Shown: in pieces, positions 47,637 through 59,405 of the stretch | Position numbering within the stretch: position 1 is the stretch's first letter | How the letters are laid out: each line of letters begins with the position of its first letter | Assembly: GCF_018691265.1 (NCBI RefSeq) | Contig: NW_024881299.1 | Location: 253,045-317,044, forward strand | Direction of reading: 5' to 3' | Length of the DNA: 64,000 nt | Source of the DNA: Tyto alba | Taxonomy: Eukaryota; Chordata; Aves; Strigiformes; Tytonidae | Made by a program: the position numbers and the translations under genes | The notes under the pieces: model-generated | The model's database searches: none | What the model was told of the DNA's origin: nothing | What the model saw: the letters and a program-made list of their open reading frames with translations, nothing else

Positions 47637-49460
47637 CTAAAGAGGGGAAAAAAAAAAAAATCCATGTAAATTTATTTTAATTGAGCATTAGAAATAGGTT
47701 TACATCGAAGTTTTCGTTACGAGTCCACCTGTGCAAACTGGAATCACACGAGACAATAACGAAATTACCTGCTGATATTAACGCGGATGTTTTTAGAGCT
47801 AAGAGCTTCTAGTTCTGTGCTAGTTTGTCTCTGCTCCTCTTGACAGCAAGGCTTAAGATTGACTGTGAGGCAACAGTCCATCACTATCGCCGCTCTGGGA
47901 TGCACTGACAGGGTTACCTGCCTACCAACAGCTCTTCACAACCAACAGCGTTGACAGTTGTGCTTTAACAGGTGAAACAAAGCGAGATGTGAAGCTGATA
48001 CTTGGTGAGAGGAATGTGAGGGGGGAAAACAAACGTATGAGATATTTTAGGTTAAAAGAGCCATCTACATAACTTTCTCTACGCACATCCAACTGTTTGC
48101 TGGGGCTGGAGCCTCATGTTGATCACTCCATTACTTTGTGATTATGCTCCCCTCACTTTTATAGATGTCCAGCAATGTTTTTGTCCTACCCCTAGAGCTC
48201 ATTTACGCCCCTCCTTGGTCTTACCTGTACCAAGCAGTGAGCTCTTTGCAGAAATGCCTGTTTAAAGGACAAGGTTGGGGTTTTTTTCTCCCAAGAGGTG
48301 GCAGGGGTCTGAAACTTTTACAGCAAATAAGAAGGAAAAATACCTTCAAAGGCATTTCTGAAAAGCAAGGTTGTGTTCAATCAGAGAAGCAGGTATATAT
48401 ATATATTTTTTTCTGTGCAGCACAAGTACCAGCTTTAGAAAAATAAATTTCATAATTGCACATGAGTTTGGTCAATGAAATTATCTCTGAAATCTTGTGT
48501 GTGCCGAGTTATTTCCCACTGTATCTGAAGTGCTTGCCTGCTATATTACGGGTAGATTTTAATTTCTACTTTATCTCCAGCTGGCTGGGAAATTGCTGAG
48601 CACAAAGTGTGGTGACTCAAGCAACCATGAAGGCTAAAACACCTAATATGCAACGTAAAGGACTCAAACTGTGCGCTTCCTGAGAGTGTCCTGGTACAAC
48701 CCAGTTCCAAACTCCAGCCCGTGAATCCTACTCCAAAAGAAGGGTAGTGGTCTTTTTGCAAATGAGCACGTGCAGTTTTATTTCACATATAAGCACACTA
48801 GAGATCACAGCTGATTAAAGTTAGTTCCACGTGACAATTCCTTCGTATGGTGGGTGAATGCAGTGTGAAAATAATCCACTACTGCCTCTGAGAACAAGCA
48901 GTGCAACACAAGACGTGGTCCTCAGTTCAGCACAAAGTCGGGGACGACGGCATAATCTGCTGAGCCAGCTATCTGTAAAAGAGACTACCAAAGCCTTTGA
49001 TTGCAAGGGCACAATTTGCTGTGAGTCAGTAGATTCAGGATGTTTGTTTGTGGGTTTGGTTTTTTGTTTTTGTTTTTGGGGTTTTTTTTGGTTGGTTGGT
49101 TTGTTTTCCTTTAATGATTTCCGTGAGCTAGAGCTCCTGTACAGGGCAACAGCTCTTTAAGATACAGAATTACAGTATCACAGTTGCAGAGTCTGGAAAT
49201 CAGTTTGGTTAGATCAAATTTAAAGCTCCACAGAAAGGGAAAAAAGGTTATTAAAATCAACCCATCGCTTATGCAGTATTATTACTTCAATTCAGAGGGC
49301 ATGAAAGTCAGTCTAAACCTTTTAACCAGTGCTGCACATTCACTTAGAGGTTAATCTTTAGGTGTAGGCAATTCTGAGCAAGTCTCTTCAAAGTATTTTG
49401 TAAAAAATGAATGAAAGAATGCCAAACCGATCAATAAAGCCCTCTCCAAAACCTCTGTAC
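47637..49460. other. LRFN3 5' intron or flank
   Basis: Begins with the polypyrimidine/acceptor of the LRFN3 5' UTR exon (an A-run on + at 47648). The rest is AT-rich with a TTTG tract at about 49038-49118. The upstream noncoding exon of LRFN3 was not located. Confidence 0.4.
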
Positions 49461-49464
49461 GGTG

Positions 49465-49815
49465 AGCACAGTCTGTGTGAGAGGCTGAGAGGACAGAGCC
49501 TGGTCAGCCTGGAGAAGAGAAGGCTTTGGTGGAGCCCGTGATAGGAACCTTCTCGTCCCTCCAAGGAGTTTGTCGGGGAGATGGAGCCGGGTTCTTCACC
49601 GTGCTTGGGGGTGGGAGATCAAAAGACACGAGGCAGAAATTAGTGCAATTAAGGTTCAAGCTGGATATGAGGGAGAAAAACCTTCGTGAAGCAGGTTATC
49701 CAGAAAGGCTGTGGGACCCCCATCTTGGGATGAGGCGACTGGCCAAGCCCTGATCCCAGGGCCGACCCCGCTCCCAGCAGGAGATGGGACCACGGACCCT
49801 CCGGCTTCGTCCTGC
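49465..49815 (+). mobile_element. CR1 LINE 3' fragment
   Basis: CR1 sense-strand landmarks in order: GCCTGGAGAAGAGAAGGCTT, ATTAAGGTTCAAGCTGGATA, GAAAAACCTTCGTGAAGCAG, GTTATCCAGAAAGGCTGTGG, CTGGCCAAGCCCTGATCCC and a decayed end. Strongly diverged. Confidence 0.75.
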
Positions 49816-52800
49816 CTGCCTTATCCTGTGACCTAATATCTGCAAATATCTCCACAGTTTTCTCATGTCAGCTGCAACTCTACAGGCTGTAACCTCTGCC
49901 CGCCTGATTTCTAGTGCTGGCTTCAAATTCCAATTCTGAACATTACTTTTTTTATGTTTGGGAGTGCCAGTTCCACAGAGAAAATGATAAATTTTCTGTT
50001 AAGAACACCTGAGTTAGGAAAAAAAATCCTACAGTAGAGTTTGCACAAAGCTAGTTCACTTTATAATATTTTCTAATAAGCATTGTCTTGTAATGTCTTA
50101 CTTCCTGATCATTTTTTCTCAACATCTTTTATAATATTTAATATAGTCCACTCCAAGCTTTATCTTTCAAATATTTGCTTTTAAACGAAACCCATTTCTA
50201 CTGTCACTCCATCCTGTGCTCTGAACCCTCCTTGCCTCTAATGGCTCCATCTTTTCACTCCTGCTAGGTACGAATGATTAACGGATGCGCAATTATCCAA
50301 AACCAGGCTGCTGTGCAATATTGCAATTCCCTTGTTTTGTCATTAGCAAATATTAATGCAATTTTAATGGATTAACTGCCATCTGGGCTGTAAGAAACCA
50401 GTACAAAACCACCTCACTTAAAACATCATTCTGTTAAAAAATAATTAAATGTTACTAATGTGAAACCATGGCACTCAAATTAATGATTCTAGAGTCAACA
50501 ATGAACATAGTGCAATTACTCTTACAAACCATGTAACAGTCACAAGGAAATTGTGACTTGCAAAGCAAAGCTGCGTATAAGTGAGTTACGGCTGTTGCTC
50601 TGGGTTCTTGTTAAAAGCAGGTTTGGCGCTGTCACCTAAAATCTGCATCGGGAACATACCTGATTGCATGATAATACAGTAGGATTTTTAAAGACAGTTT
50701 AATCCACACCACCTCATCAGAAGGCAGGCAGAGAAACAAATTTCATGCTTCTAAGACTACCCACAGATCTAGGACATGGGAAAAAAACTTCTCTGAACTT
50801 TTGCTTATTGACTCATTTCCTCCTTTACCATCTGCACGGCTGCAGCTTAAAGTTCATGTAAAAAAATTGGTTGAGGTAGTAATTTAATTCCAAAGTAATA
50901 AAGACTTACTGAATAGTTCTGGTTGGAAGGGACCTGCAATGAGGGGGGGGGTCATGTTCAAGATATGTGCAGAAACAGGGAGCCTTTAGCTGTTTTCCTA
51001 CAGCAAAACATTACTAGGTTACCACTGGCTATCGTTTGTAGTCTAAATGATATTTAAAGAAAGGGATATTTAATTCCAACAATTGGCAGCAATTGGCCTG
51101 TTAACTTTGTGCTCTTGGAAAGAGGTCGGGTTGCCTCTGCTGTAAATACAACAGATTTTCAACAGCTTTAAACTGGTACCGTGGTATAGAGAATTCTTAC
51201 ACTCTGCAAAACACACACAGAGTGTGAATGATGATGCATAAAGATGCTGTTTTACCAGCTTTAAGGAAGAAATTCCATTTTCCAAAAAACGGCCCTTTGT
51301 CAAGAGCCTTTGCTGGGGAACAGCACCTTTCTTCAATACAACACATTTATTTCAGCGTATTCTGTTTCCTTCCCTTGCACCTAACTACTCCTTTTTCTGG
51401 AATTGCTAGCAAGATATATTCAAGTACATGGTTTCCAGTCTACACTTGTTCGCGCTGCAACTCTTGGGCGTTCAGCCGCGTCTTTCAGTGGTGTTTAAGG
51501 GATGGAGCTACATCCTTTTTTTTTTGGTTCATTCTCCACTGAATTGGGTTCCTGAGTCACGCGTAGAAGAATCGCCGACCATCCTACGCCCAGGTGTGTG
51601 CCCCGTCCAAAGCCATCACCGCCTCCAGCTTTGCCTGTTCAGCCTGCCTGCTGGTTTTGCGCAGGCACTAACGCCTTGCTGAATCTGTTATTCTCTTATC
51701 TACAAGATTTAATCGCCCAGCTCTGGCCTCGTGTAGTATCTTGAATAAAAAAAGCTGCGGCTGCATCAGCTTCTGCTCGTACTCAGGTCTTTCTGAAAAA
51801 GACCTTGACTCCTTACGGCACAGAAATATTGATACAGAGGGTGGCAAATAGGTCCTGGGCATTAGAAGCAGCTAATTCAAACCATATGTCTTGCACCCTC
51901 GCCACAGCCTGAGATATTTCATCCACCCAAGCACTGCTTTCCCAACAAACAGAAATCGAATCTGATGCCCAAGATATTCCTGCAGAGGCCATCCACTGCT
52001 GAGTCCAGCGAGAGGAACAGACTGTGCTCCTACATATTCCACGCGCAGCTTGGCTGACTGTCGTACTGCCGCGACAACCTGTTTGGTGCACGAGGCAGGT
52101 GCTCGCCATCTGCATCCATAGAAGGGAAAGAAAAGAAGAAGAAGAAGAAAAAAGCGCTTTTTCCTGAGGGAGGCTTTATTATTGCCCTTTTCTGATCCAG
52201 AATTAACCACCACGTTGGAAAAATTCAATTTACCAACAATAAATAACGCGCTTAGTTTAGTGTTGCTTGCCCCACCTGTAAATGAGCAAGAAACACTTCT
52301 AATTAATGTTTAAGGAGTATCTTGCTCATTTGCCTTTTATTTTTTTTTCTTTTCCAAGACCACTGAGAGTGCATCTCTAGATACACTTGGGCACAAAGCA
52401 GATTAGCTGCAAAGCTGCTAGCCAGTATTTCTCTGAATGCAAATCACCATAAATATTAATACTAGGATTTTTTTTTTAGTTTGGCTTTTTTTTTTTTTTT
52501 AATATACTTCACAGCATAAACGGAAACCAATCCATTTAATATTAAAAATAACAAAATACAGTTTATTATTTTTCTTGACATTGTTTTTCAGGCATGTCAA
52601 CTATTCAAGCGAATGCATTTGCCTTTTCCTTTATCCCTGGAAGGTGGCACAAATAATATCCAGCTGTGCATGGTTATTGCCTGCCACGGGGAAGTGTATT
52701 TATAACGTGCAAAAATCACATTTCCAACCTGCGCTATAGAAGTGTGGAATAAGAAAACCAGAGGTAAAAGCATAGCAATAACTTCCATCTCCGTGTTCAT

Positions 52801-53440
52801 TTTTGCTTCACCTAATTCAGCCATCTATCGAGTGTATTAGCAGACCCCAAAATAATTTTTGTTGGTTGCGTTGGTTGGTTGTTGTTGGTTTTGCAAAAAA
52901 AAAAAAAAACCCACAAAAAAACCCCAACTAGTTTCTGTCCCATTAAACATTAGTGTGTACCATAAACTGAGGAAGGTATGGAAGGAATTACCACCCAAAG
53001 GTTAAATGCTTTATGGATTTATTGTGTGAATATCTGCACTCCCTCCCTCCCTCTATCTCTTTCTCTAAACACTCATGGTGAGCTGTGCTGATCTTTTTTC
53101 CCCGCAGAAAATCCTGAACTGGAGCCATTTAATCTGTGGTTGAGGTAGCCAGGACACCAATGTAAATCAGGAAACAGAAATAGCTCCTGTGGGTTTTGAC
53201 GAGTGGCCCAAGGTCTCCTGAAGATGTATGTGATGAAAAGCAGAGAGTGAATTATATATCGATGTTTTATTTAAGGACAGAGCACCTTCTGGTGCAGGGA
53301 GGCTGGAGGTAATGCTACTTCAGAGTTACCACACCGATACAGGAGCTAATCTTAGCCGTGCCGCGTGCCTTTCACAGAGGCTACGCGCAAACACAACCAA
53401 TATTAGCAATCAGAAGCATTCGTCATTTATTGGGAGATCT
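49816..53440. other. AT-rich DNA upstream of LRFN3
   Basis: No gene recognised. A very short CR1-tail-like piece (GGTTGGAAGGGACCTGCAAT) is at 50919-50940. T-runs at 52467-52500 and an A-run at about 52896 are simple repeats. Confidence 0.45.
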
Positions 53441-53499
53441 CTTACGAGTTGCAGCACGGCCCACCGCCAAGTCCTAGCACGTTGTCCCCAGTGAAGTGT

Positions 53500-53650
53500 T
53501 TCATTACGTGTAAAACCGCACCGGTTTTATCTCTCTGCCGCCGCCGTCTGCCGCTGCTTGCACCGGGGAGTTGGGCGCACAAACAGTTCCACCCGCGGCC
53601 GAGCGGAACCTCCCGCTGCAAGAGCGGAGCCTCCATGGGCGCCCCCGAAA
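53500..53650. other. Small CpG-rich patch
   Basis: About 150 bases rich in GCCGCCGCC and CCGCGGCCG within AT-rich DNA. No reading frame with family similarity was recognised. It could be a minor regulatory element. Confidence 0.3.
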
Positions 53651-55400
53651 ATACGAGAAGCACAGAGAATTTTCCTGTAGTTCCCACTTGTGCAAGGAGT
53701 GCTTGGGCTTGTCCGACTCTTAACACCCCCTATTTGACAACAAAACTCTCCTGGAAATAAATAAAGCACATCGTTCTGACGGGACAGTGAATTTAAGATG
53801 AACATTCATTGTTTTGGACGTTGATTCTTTGATTTCTTAGGGTGCACAGACAAGCACAGTTAAAATCAGGACAGCACTGCTCAAAAATGTTCCTTTGAGG
53901 GAAAGACATAATGATCACAGTAGAAAAATGTTGCATAGTTTAAATCACGCCTTCTCACTCAGGAAAGGCAAATTGGTTTCCTGAGGGAACAGGTCCTTGG
54001 CCCCACTGGGTCTGATGGATTAATGCCAGCAAAAATCTCCAAAAGTTTGTAGCTTCGTATTAGAAAACGGCTCCTGGTCAGATGGAGAAGCTGAGGCTTT
54101 CCATCAAAGTGGAAATACTGGTCTTTACGTGTCTGGAAATTTAGGAAGAGAGGTACGATGGAAGCAGAGGACACTTCTGTGTAAAACACTGTGCACCAAC
54201 CACCAAAGAAAGCTGCAGCTCCAGCTTTAAGACTCTCTCGACTCCTCCAAGAGGTTGTTGGAGTTTTTATTTTAGGAGTGTCTTGAAGCGATTTGGCAAC
54301 ATATTTCACAGGACTATAAAAACACAAATGGCTCTTTACAACATCGAAAGGGGGAACATTTGCTGCTTAAACTGAAATCATTTTATGAGAAGGGCCTGGG
54401 TAGACCTTTTGTAGACAGTTTCCAGACATACTTTAACCTCTGTAACATAAAATGCCATAAAATATGGCATTTACCTCCAGGTAAAGAGGACGAGAAGATG
54501 AGTCAGGGACCTTAAGTCTCTGTCATGTATGATTTCAGCCTGATATGGACAGTTAATATTTGCAGTACGATTAATTGCCCCTCAGTTGTTTAACAGCAGG
54601 TGGTCCTAATTTCTGAGGTTAATTTCGTTTCCTACCTTCGCAGCAAACCGTGATGCCTTCTAAAACAGTTTTCCAAAGAACCTGGCAACTCTAGTCTGGC
54701 ACATCACATCTCACCCAAACCTCTCATTGGTTGGACCAGTATAAAATATAAAAGAGGTCCAGTTACAACCTTTCCTCCTCCTGAGCCCGATTCCAGCATC
54801 CTGCCATGACCTGGAGAACAGCAAATGGATTTGGGGAGTATTTAACCGCAGAAGGTGCTCTGGGAGCTGGCTGGTGGCGATGTTAACGGAGTTCAGGATT
54901 CCTCCCCGTGGACCACACTCGGTAGATGCCGTCGCTGCTCGAGCTGTGCCACCGTTCAGCTGTTGAGCTGACCCACCTCTGCCAGCCTCTTACCACCCCA
55001 TGGCCTGCTGTCAGCCCTTCAGTTCCACGAGTGTCCTGTCTCACTGCAGCCCCGTCTTCAAGTAGGAAAAGCCCACGCAAATAAACATCAGCCTCAGGGA
55101 TGCGTATTCCAAGGGGAAGCTTCTGGGATCACAAAAAGTAGGAAACAGAAACATTTTCTGTCTGCCCTCAGGTCTGCAATGATTTAAATCACTAAGGGTG
55201 GAAGTCTGAACTGGATGCCCTGACTTCAGCTGGACTGCCTGAACCTGTGGTTTTCATCAAGGCTTTGCAACGTGGATACAGAGAGATATGCACTATATGG
55301 AACAAAATTCAACCCAAGCAGGTGTCACGTTGCCTGCTGCTCGCTCCTTTGCTAAAGGACATCTTGCTACAACCAGCCATTAACAGTTGTTCTGCTAGAG
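53651..55400. other. Unassigned DNA
   Basis: Ordinary AT-richer DNA with no recognised gene. CCAGTATAAAATATAAAAGAG at about 54735 resembles a TATA element, but nothing downstream supports a promoter. Confidence 0.35.
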
Positions 55401-55409
55401 AGGGAGAGA

Positions 55410-55473
55410 TGAAAGGAAAAAAAAAAGCAGAAAAAAAAAAAAAAAAAAGCAGAAAAAAAGAAGTAAAAAAAAG
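55410..55473. repeat. A-rich low-complexity tract
   Basis: Runs of A broken by GCAG and GAAGT, immediately before the CpG island. Confidence 0.85.
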
Positions 55474-55559
55474 GTATGGAGACTTGCATGTCTGTGTAAA
55501 ACCCCTGACACGAAGCTCTGTTAATGCACTTGCTGTTAACGCAGAGGGAGAAGGGGCTG

Positions 55560-55910
55560 TCCAGAGCGCCACAAGGCTCCGTGTAGAAGCCGGCGATCTG
55601 AGGCACCGGTGCTAAAAACAGCAAAACGGGGCCAGTTCGGGACGGCCCGGTGCCGAAGAGCCGCGGTGGCGGGAGCTGCGGCGTCCCGGTAAGCGTCCCG
55701 GCAGGAGACGGCGCGTCGCCCCGCGGGCTCCCGAGCCAGCTACCGCCGCTGTGCGCCGGAGACACGCGGAGGGGTTCTGAGTTCCGCCGGAGCGACGCTC
55801 GCGCAGCGGCTGCACCAAGAACAACCGGCCCCGATCTGCGGCAGCCCCCGCACACAAGAGCTTCCCGACAAAACCCTAAGCGCTGCGTTTGCATTTCTTA
55901 CTCGTGACCA
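55560..55910. promoter_or_regulatory. Isolated CpG island, candidate LRFN3 promoter
   Basis: About 350 bases of dense CpG (GCCGAAGAGCCGCGG, GACGGCGCGTCGCCCCGCGG) in AT-rich surroundings, 8 kb upstream of the LRFN3 ATG on its own strand side. A good donor (CCCG/GTAAGC) exists on the + strand at 55689, so a + strand noncoding transcript is also possible. The link to LRFN3 is inferred from position only. Confidence 0.4.
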
Positions 55911-55934
55911 GCATGTCGGGGGAGGGGGGGTCCC

Positions 55935-56255
55935 CCCGCTCTGCTCCGCTCGGGTGAGATCCTACCTGCAGTGCTGCGCCCAGCTCTGGACTCCGCAGGC
56001 CAGGAAAGACACGGACCTGCTTGAGCAAGTCCAGAGGAGGCCGTGGAGATGAAGATGCTGGAGCAGCCCCCCCGGGAGGCCGGGCTGAGAGAGCTGGGGG
56101 GGTCAGCCTGGGGAAGGGAAGGCTCCGGGGGGACCTTATGGCAGCCTCCAATGCTTCAGCTCTAAGAAAGATGGAGACAGACATTTTCAGACGGCCTGTA
56201 GCGATGGGACAAGAGGGAATGGTTTTAAACTGAAAGAGGGGAGATTCGGCGAGGT
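55935..56255 (+). mobile_element. CR1 LINE, 5' part of a split copy
   Basis: CR1 landmarks: GTGAGATCCTACCTGCAGTG, GACACGGACCTGCTTGAGCA, TCCAGAGGAGGCCGTGGAGA, GCCTGGGGAAGGGAAGGCTC, GATGGGACAAGAGGGAATGG and TTTTAAACTGAAAGAGGGGA. It stops where the consensus would read into ATATAAGGAAG; that continuation is found at 56972. Confidence 0.85.
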
Positions 56256-56971
56256 GTTGACCTAAGGAAACCAGATGCCCCCCCCCCCCTCAGGAAACAT
56301 TGCACCTGGGGGTTGAGACATGCCCCTTGTCTGTTCAGATTGCTTGTCGGGACCTGCCCTTCGTCTGTCGGGACATGCCCTTCATCTGTCGGGACCTGCC
56401 CTTTGTCTGTCGGGACATGCCCTTCATCTGTCGGGACCTGCCCTTCGTCTGTCGGGACATGCCCTTCGTCTGTCGGGACATGCCCTTCGTCTGTCAGGAC
56501 ATGCCCTTTGTCTGTCGGGACCTGCCCTTCATCTGTCGGGACATGCCCTTTCTCTGTCGGGACATGCCCTTTGTCTGTCGGGACCTGCCCTTTGTCTGTC
56601 GGGACCTGCCCTTTGTCTGTCGGGACCTGCCCTTTGTCTGTCGGGACATGCCCTTTGTCTGTCGGGACATGCCCTGTGTTTTGGTGAGCCGGGCTGTTTA
56701 TCTGGTACCATGGGAGTTTCTAGGGGAGGGCCGGCACCGGGGCCTTGGGCTGGGGGATATTTTAAGGATTTCTCAGAACTAATTGTAACGTTCCCTCCCT
56801 CTTCCCGGAATGGTGCTACAGGTGTAACATTCCACGCAATAAAAAGGAGCCGCTCTGGGCTCCAAGGCGCGCGTGCATTTGGAGGAAATGATTCCCCCGC
56901 GCGCCCAGCGCTGAGCAAACATCCCTACTGCGTAACCCTCCTGCTTCTAAAGTCGGGATTCCGCGCCTCGG
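56256..56971. mobile_element. Insertion splitting the CR1 copy (LTR-like?)
   Basis: About 715 bases interrupt one CR1 between its GGGGAGATT and TATAAGGAAG positions. The insert consists of the 21-bp array, then a non-repetitive part with GCAATAAAAAGGAGCC (a polyadenylation-like signal at about 56838) near its right end. That layout, a repeated left part and a late AATAAA, would suit a solo LTR, but clear TG...CA ends and a target duplication were not found. Confidence 0.4.
56345..56675. repeat. 21-bp minisatellite, about 16 copies
   Basis: Period 21 bp, unit TGTCGGGACATGCCCTT plus (C/T)(G/A)TC, with CCTG/CATG alternation. A decayed copy precedes it at about 56318. All three + frames stay open because the unit is divisible by three; the resulting CRDMPFV-like peptides are artefacts. 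Confidence 0.95.
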
Positions 56972-57186
56972 TATAAGGAAGGGATTTTTTACTCTGCGGG
57001 TGGTGAGACCCTGGCACAGGCTGCCCGGGGGGGTGGTGGGTGCCCCATCCCTGGAAACCTTCCAGGTGGGGTGGAACGGGGCTCTGAGCACCCTGGTCGC
57101 GTTGAAGACGTCCCTGCTCATTGCAGGGGGGTTGGACTAGATGACCTTGAAAGGCTTCCTCCAACCCCAACCCTTCTGTGATGATT
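56972..57186 (+). mobile_element. CR1 LINE, 3' part of a split copy
   Basis: Continues the CR1 consensus: TATAAGGAAGGGATTTTTTA, GGCACAGGCTGCCC, GGTGCCCCATCCCTGGAAAC, GGGGCTCTGAGCACCCTGGT, GTTGGACTAGATGACCTTGA and CCAACCCCAACCCTTCTGTG, ending ATGATT as the CR1 3' repeat does. Well conserved. Confidence 0.92.
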
Positions 57187-59265
57187 GTAACTGGTGTAAC
57201 GTGGAGGTGACAGCCGCTTTCTTCCATCACGAGGCAGCTTTCAAGAGGGACGTGCCGCCGCTGCGAGGGACTGCAACGGCCTCGTGACTACTTCAGCTGA
57301 AAGTGCACAGACTGTCCCCGAGATCACTTCCATGACCTTCCACACTCAGGTTTACAAACCGCACACACAGGGCAAATTGTGCTGCGCTCTATGGTCTGGC
57401 ACAGAGGGATCTCTACAAAGTCTGATATTACTGAATTTTTCGGTGCAAGCGCTCACACGAGTGTCAGCAAGGACAATTCACTGTGCACTTACTATATTAG
57501 CTATCATCATCCTTCCAAAAATAATTAACAAACTTCCATACGATTTTTCCCTTTATGAGATTATCCACGCTATTCCAAATGATGATTACCGAACACAAGC
57601 CAGTTCTGGCACTTCTGTCGATTGATTCAGTGCAGCTAGCTGTTAGAAACAGGCTGGCAATTCTCATGAAGTTCAGCAAGGGGATGAAGTAGAGACCTGC
57701 ACCTGGGGAGGAACAACCCCCTGCACCGGTCTATGCCAAACCAAGCTAGGGAGAGCTTCGTGCGAGGATTTAAAACCATGTATTCTACAGCTCACTGCAA
57801 AAGCTTGTCTGACTCCAGTCTTGGTTGCAAGAAGAAATGGTCCCAACATGTAAGTTCCATGGCACCGCTTGGATGATCTCGCCTTATCAGTCAAAACTGC
57901 TGGAGCAGCATTTTATTACTGTGTAGCAGCCCCAAAAGAAATTACAGTATTGCCACTGAAGAGCTACGCACTTTTCATAAATATGCTGCACAAGGAAATA
58001 TGTAGAGACAGCTCTGTTATGCTGTTAAAAAGACTAACAGATCCTCTTAAAGCAGTCTTAATGAAAGAGTGGAAACAAGCAGTGGCAGGAGGTCAAGAGA
58101 ATGTCAGATGTGAGGAAGGGGGAAAAAAGCGGATTAGAAATTTATTACTCAGGCTTTGAGTACGAGACAATTCTTCAAGCCACAAGAACTCACCCACTCT
58201 CCCTACGAAACAAATGGAAAAAATGCATTCACTGTTTGCTGAACCACGCTCAGAGACCTGGCTTATTAATTGTGGGGGGTTGATAGAGCTTAGGCCTTCT
58301 GCTAGCTATTAAAAGGACCAATTTCATCGCGCTAAGTCCTCTATCAATTATTATTCCCTTCCAGTGATGATTCACGAAGTCTCGCACGTTTGACACATAT
58401 TTGTAAACCTTAGAGCGAGGCGTTTGCTGCTGGCAACAGGCAGCAGAGGGGGACAAGGCAGCCCTTCCCCGCTCCTCGAGGAGCAGAATCCCAGTTGCCA
58501 CCAGCCGGGGATCCACCTGCGATGGCAGCCCCTCAATTGCACAGCTGCTACTCGAGCCTTCCTGACAGGGCTGTGAAAATCCTTCCATGCTCAAAGCTGG
58601 AAGGCGAATGTTTGGGAAGCACTTGGAAAACTGCAGAGTTTCCTCTGCAGAGAAGAATCCCGAGTTCTGCGCAATTATCTACTACCTTTATGAATTAATA
58701 AAGCCTCCTGCACAGGAAAGAGCTGCAGCGCCGCAATTGGAAGCGGCAGTGCTGCGCCTGTGCGCTGGGTCTCTGCTACAAGGCTGTAAAGCGAAATCTC
58801 TGGTGTGCAGCTACAAACCACCACACGCACAGTCCTCAGCAGGGAACCGCTCCAGGACAAAGCAGAAGGAGTACTAGCAGTTGGGCTTTACTTGCTTACT
58901 ACTCGTATAAACATTAATATTGCAGATAAGATCACACTGCTGAAATGCAAAATAAACAAAAACCACCAAACCCCACCACACACAGCAATTTCTCCCCACG
59001 TAATATTACTTTCTGAAACCACTTCTGCAGGCTTTCCCATTCTAGTGATCATTACTGACCATTAATTCACACTAACCAGACCGTGGTCGTGATGTGACTG
59101 GATATAATTTGAAAATATATTCAGCTGCGACGTTAAGCGAGCTGCGTGGAGCGATCTGTGGAAGACCAACACCCTAAACCGTCCTGTGACAGACTGAGCA
59201 AGGAACACAAAAATATGTTGACCTTACTTGCAGGCTCCTTCAGTGGCATTCAAAATCCTGGGAAA
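57187..59265. other. Unassigned AT-rich DNA
   Basis: No gene, repeat family or RNA recognised. Confidence 0.4.
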
Positions 59266-59267
59266 TC

Positions 59268-59405
59268 ACAGAATAATGGAATCATTTATTATTCTTAATA
59301 ATAAAAAAGACCTTTAAAATCAAGGCGAACCGTGAACCAAACACTGCAAGACCACCACTAAACCACGTCTCTACGTCCCAGTCACGTTGTGCATCACAGA
59401 TACTG
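59268..59405 (-). mobile_element. CR1 LINE 3' fragment (second subfamily)
   Basis: Reverse-complement CR1 tail: ATCACAGAATAATGGAATCA, AAGACCTTTAAAATCAAGGC, CCAAACACTGCAAGACCACC and CTAAACCACGTCTCTACGTC. The 'accaccactaaacca' wording identifies a different CR1 subfamily from the other copies. Confidence 0.8.

Noticed and set aside
46238..47665. LRFN3 start at the upstream in-frame Met (47665)
   Set aside because: A CTCTTTAG acceptor ends at 47637, so the upstream Met codon is intronic; the ATG at 47617 is followed directly by a signal peptide.
56300..56976. Cysteine-rich repeat protein (CRDMPFV units)
   Set aside because: A 21-bp noncoding minisatellite inside a split CR1; three frames are equally open.
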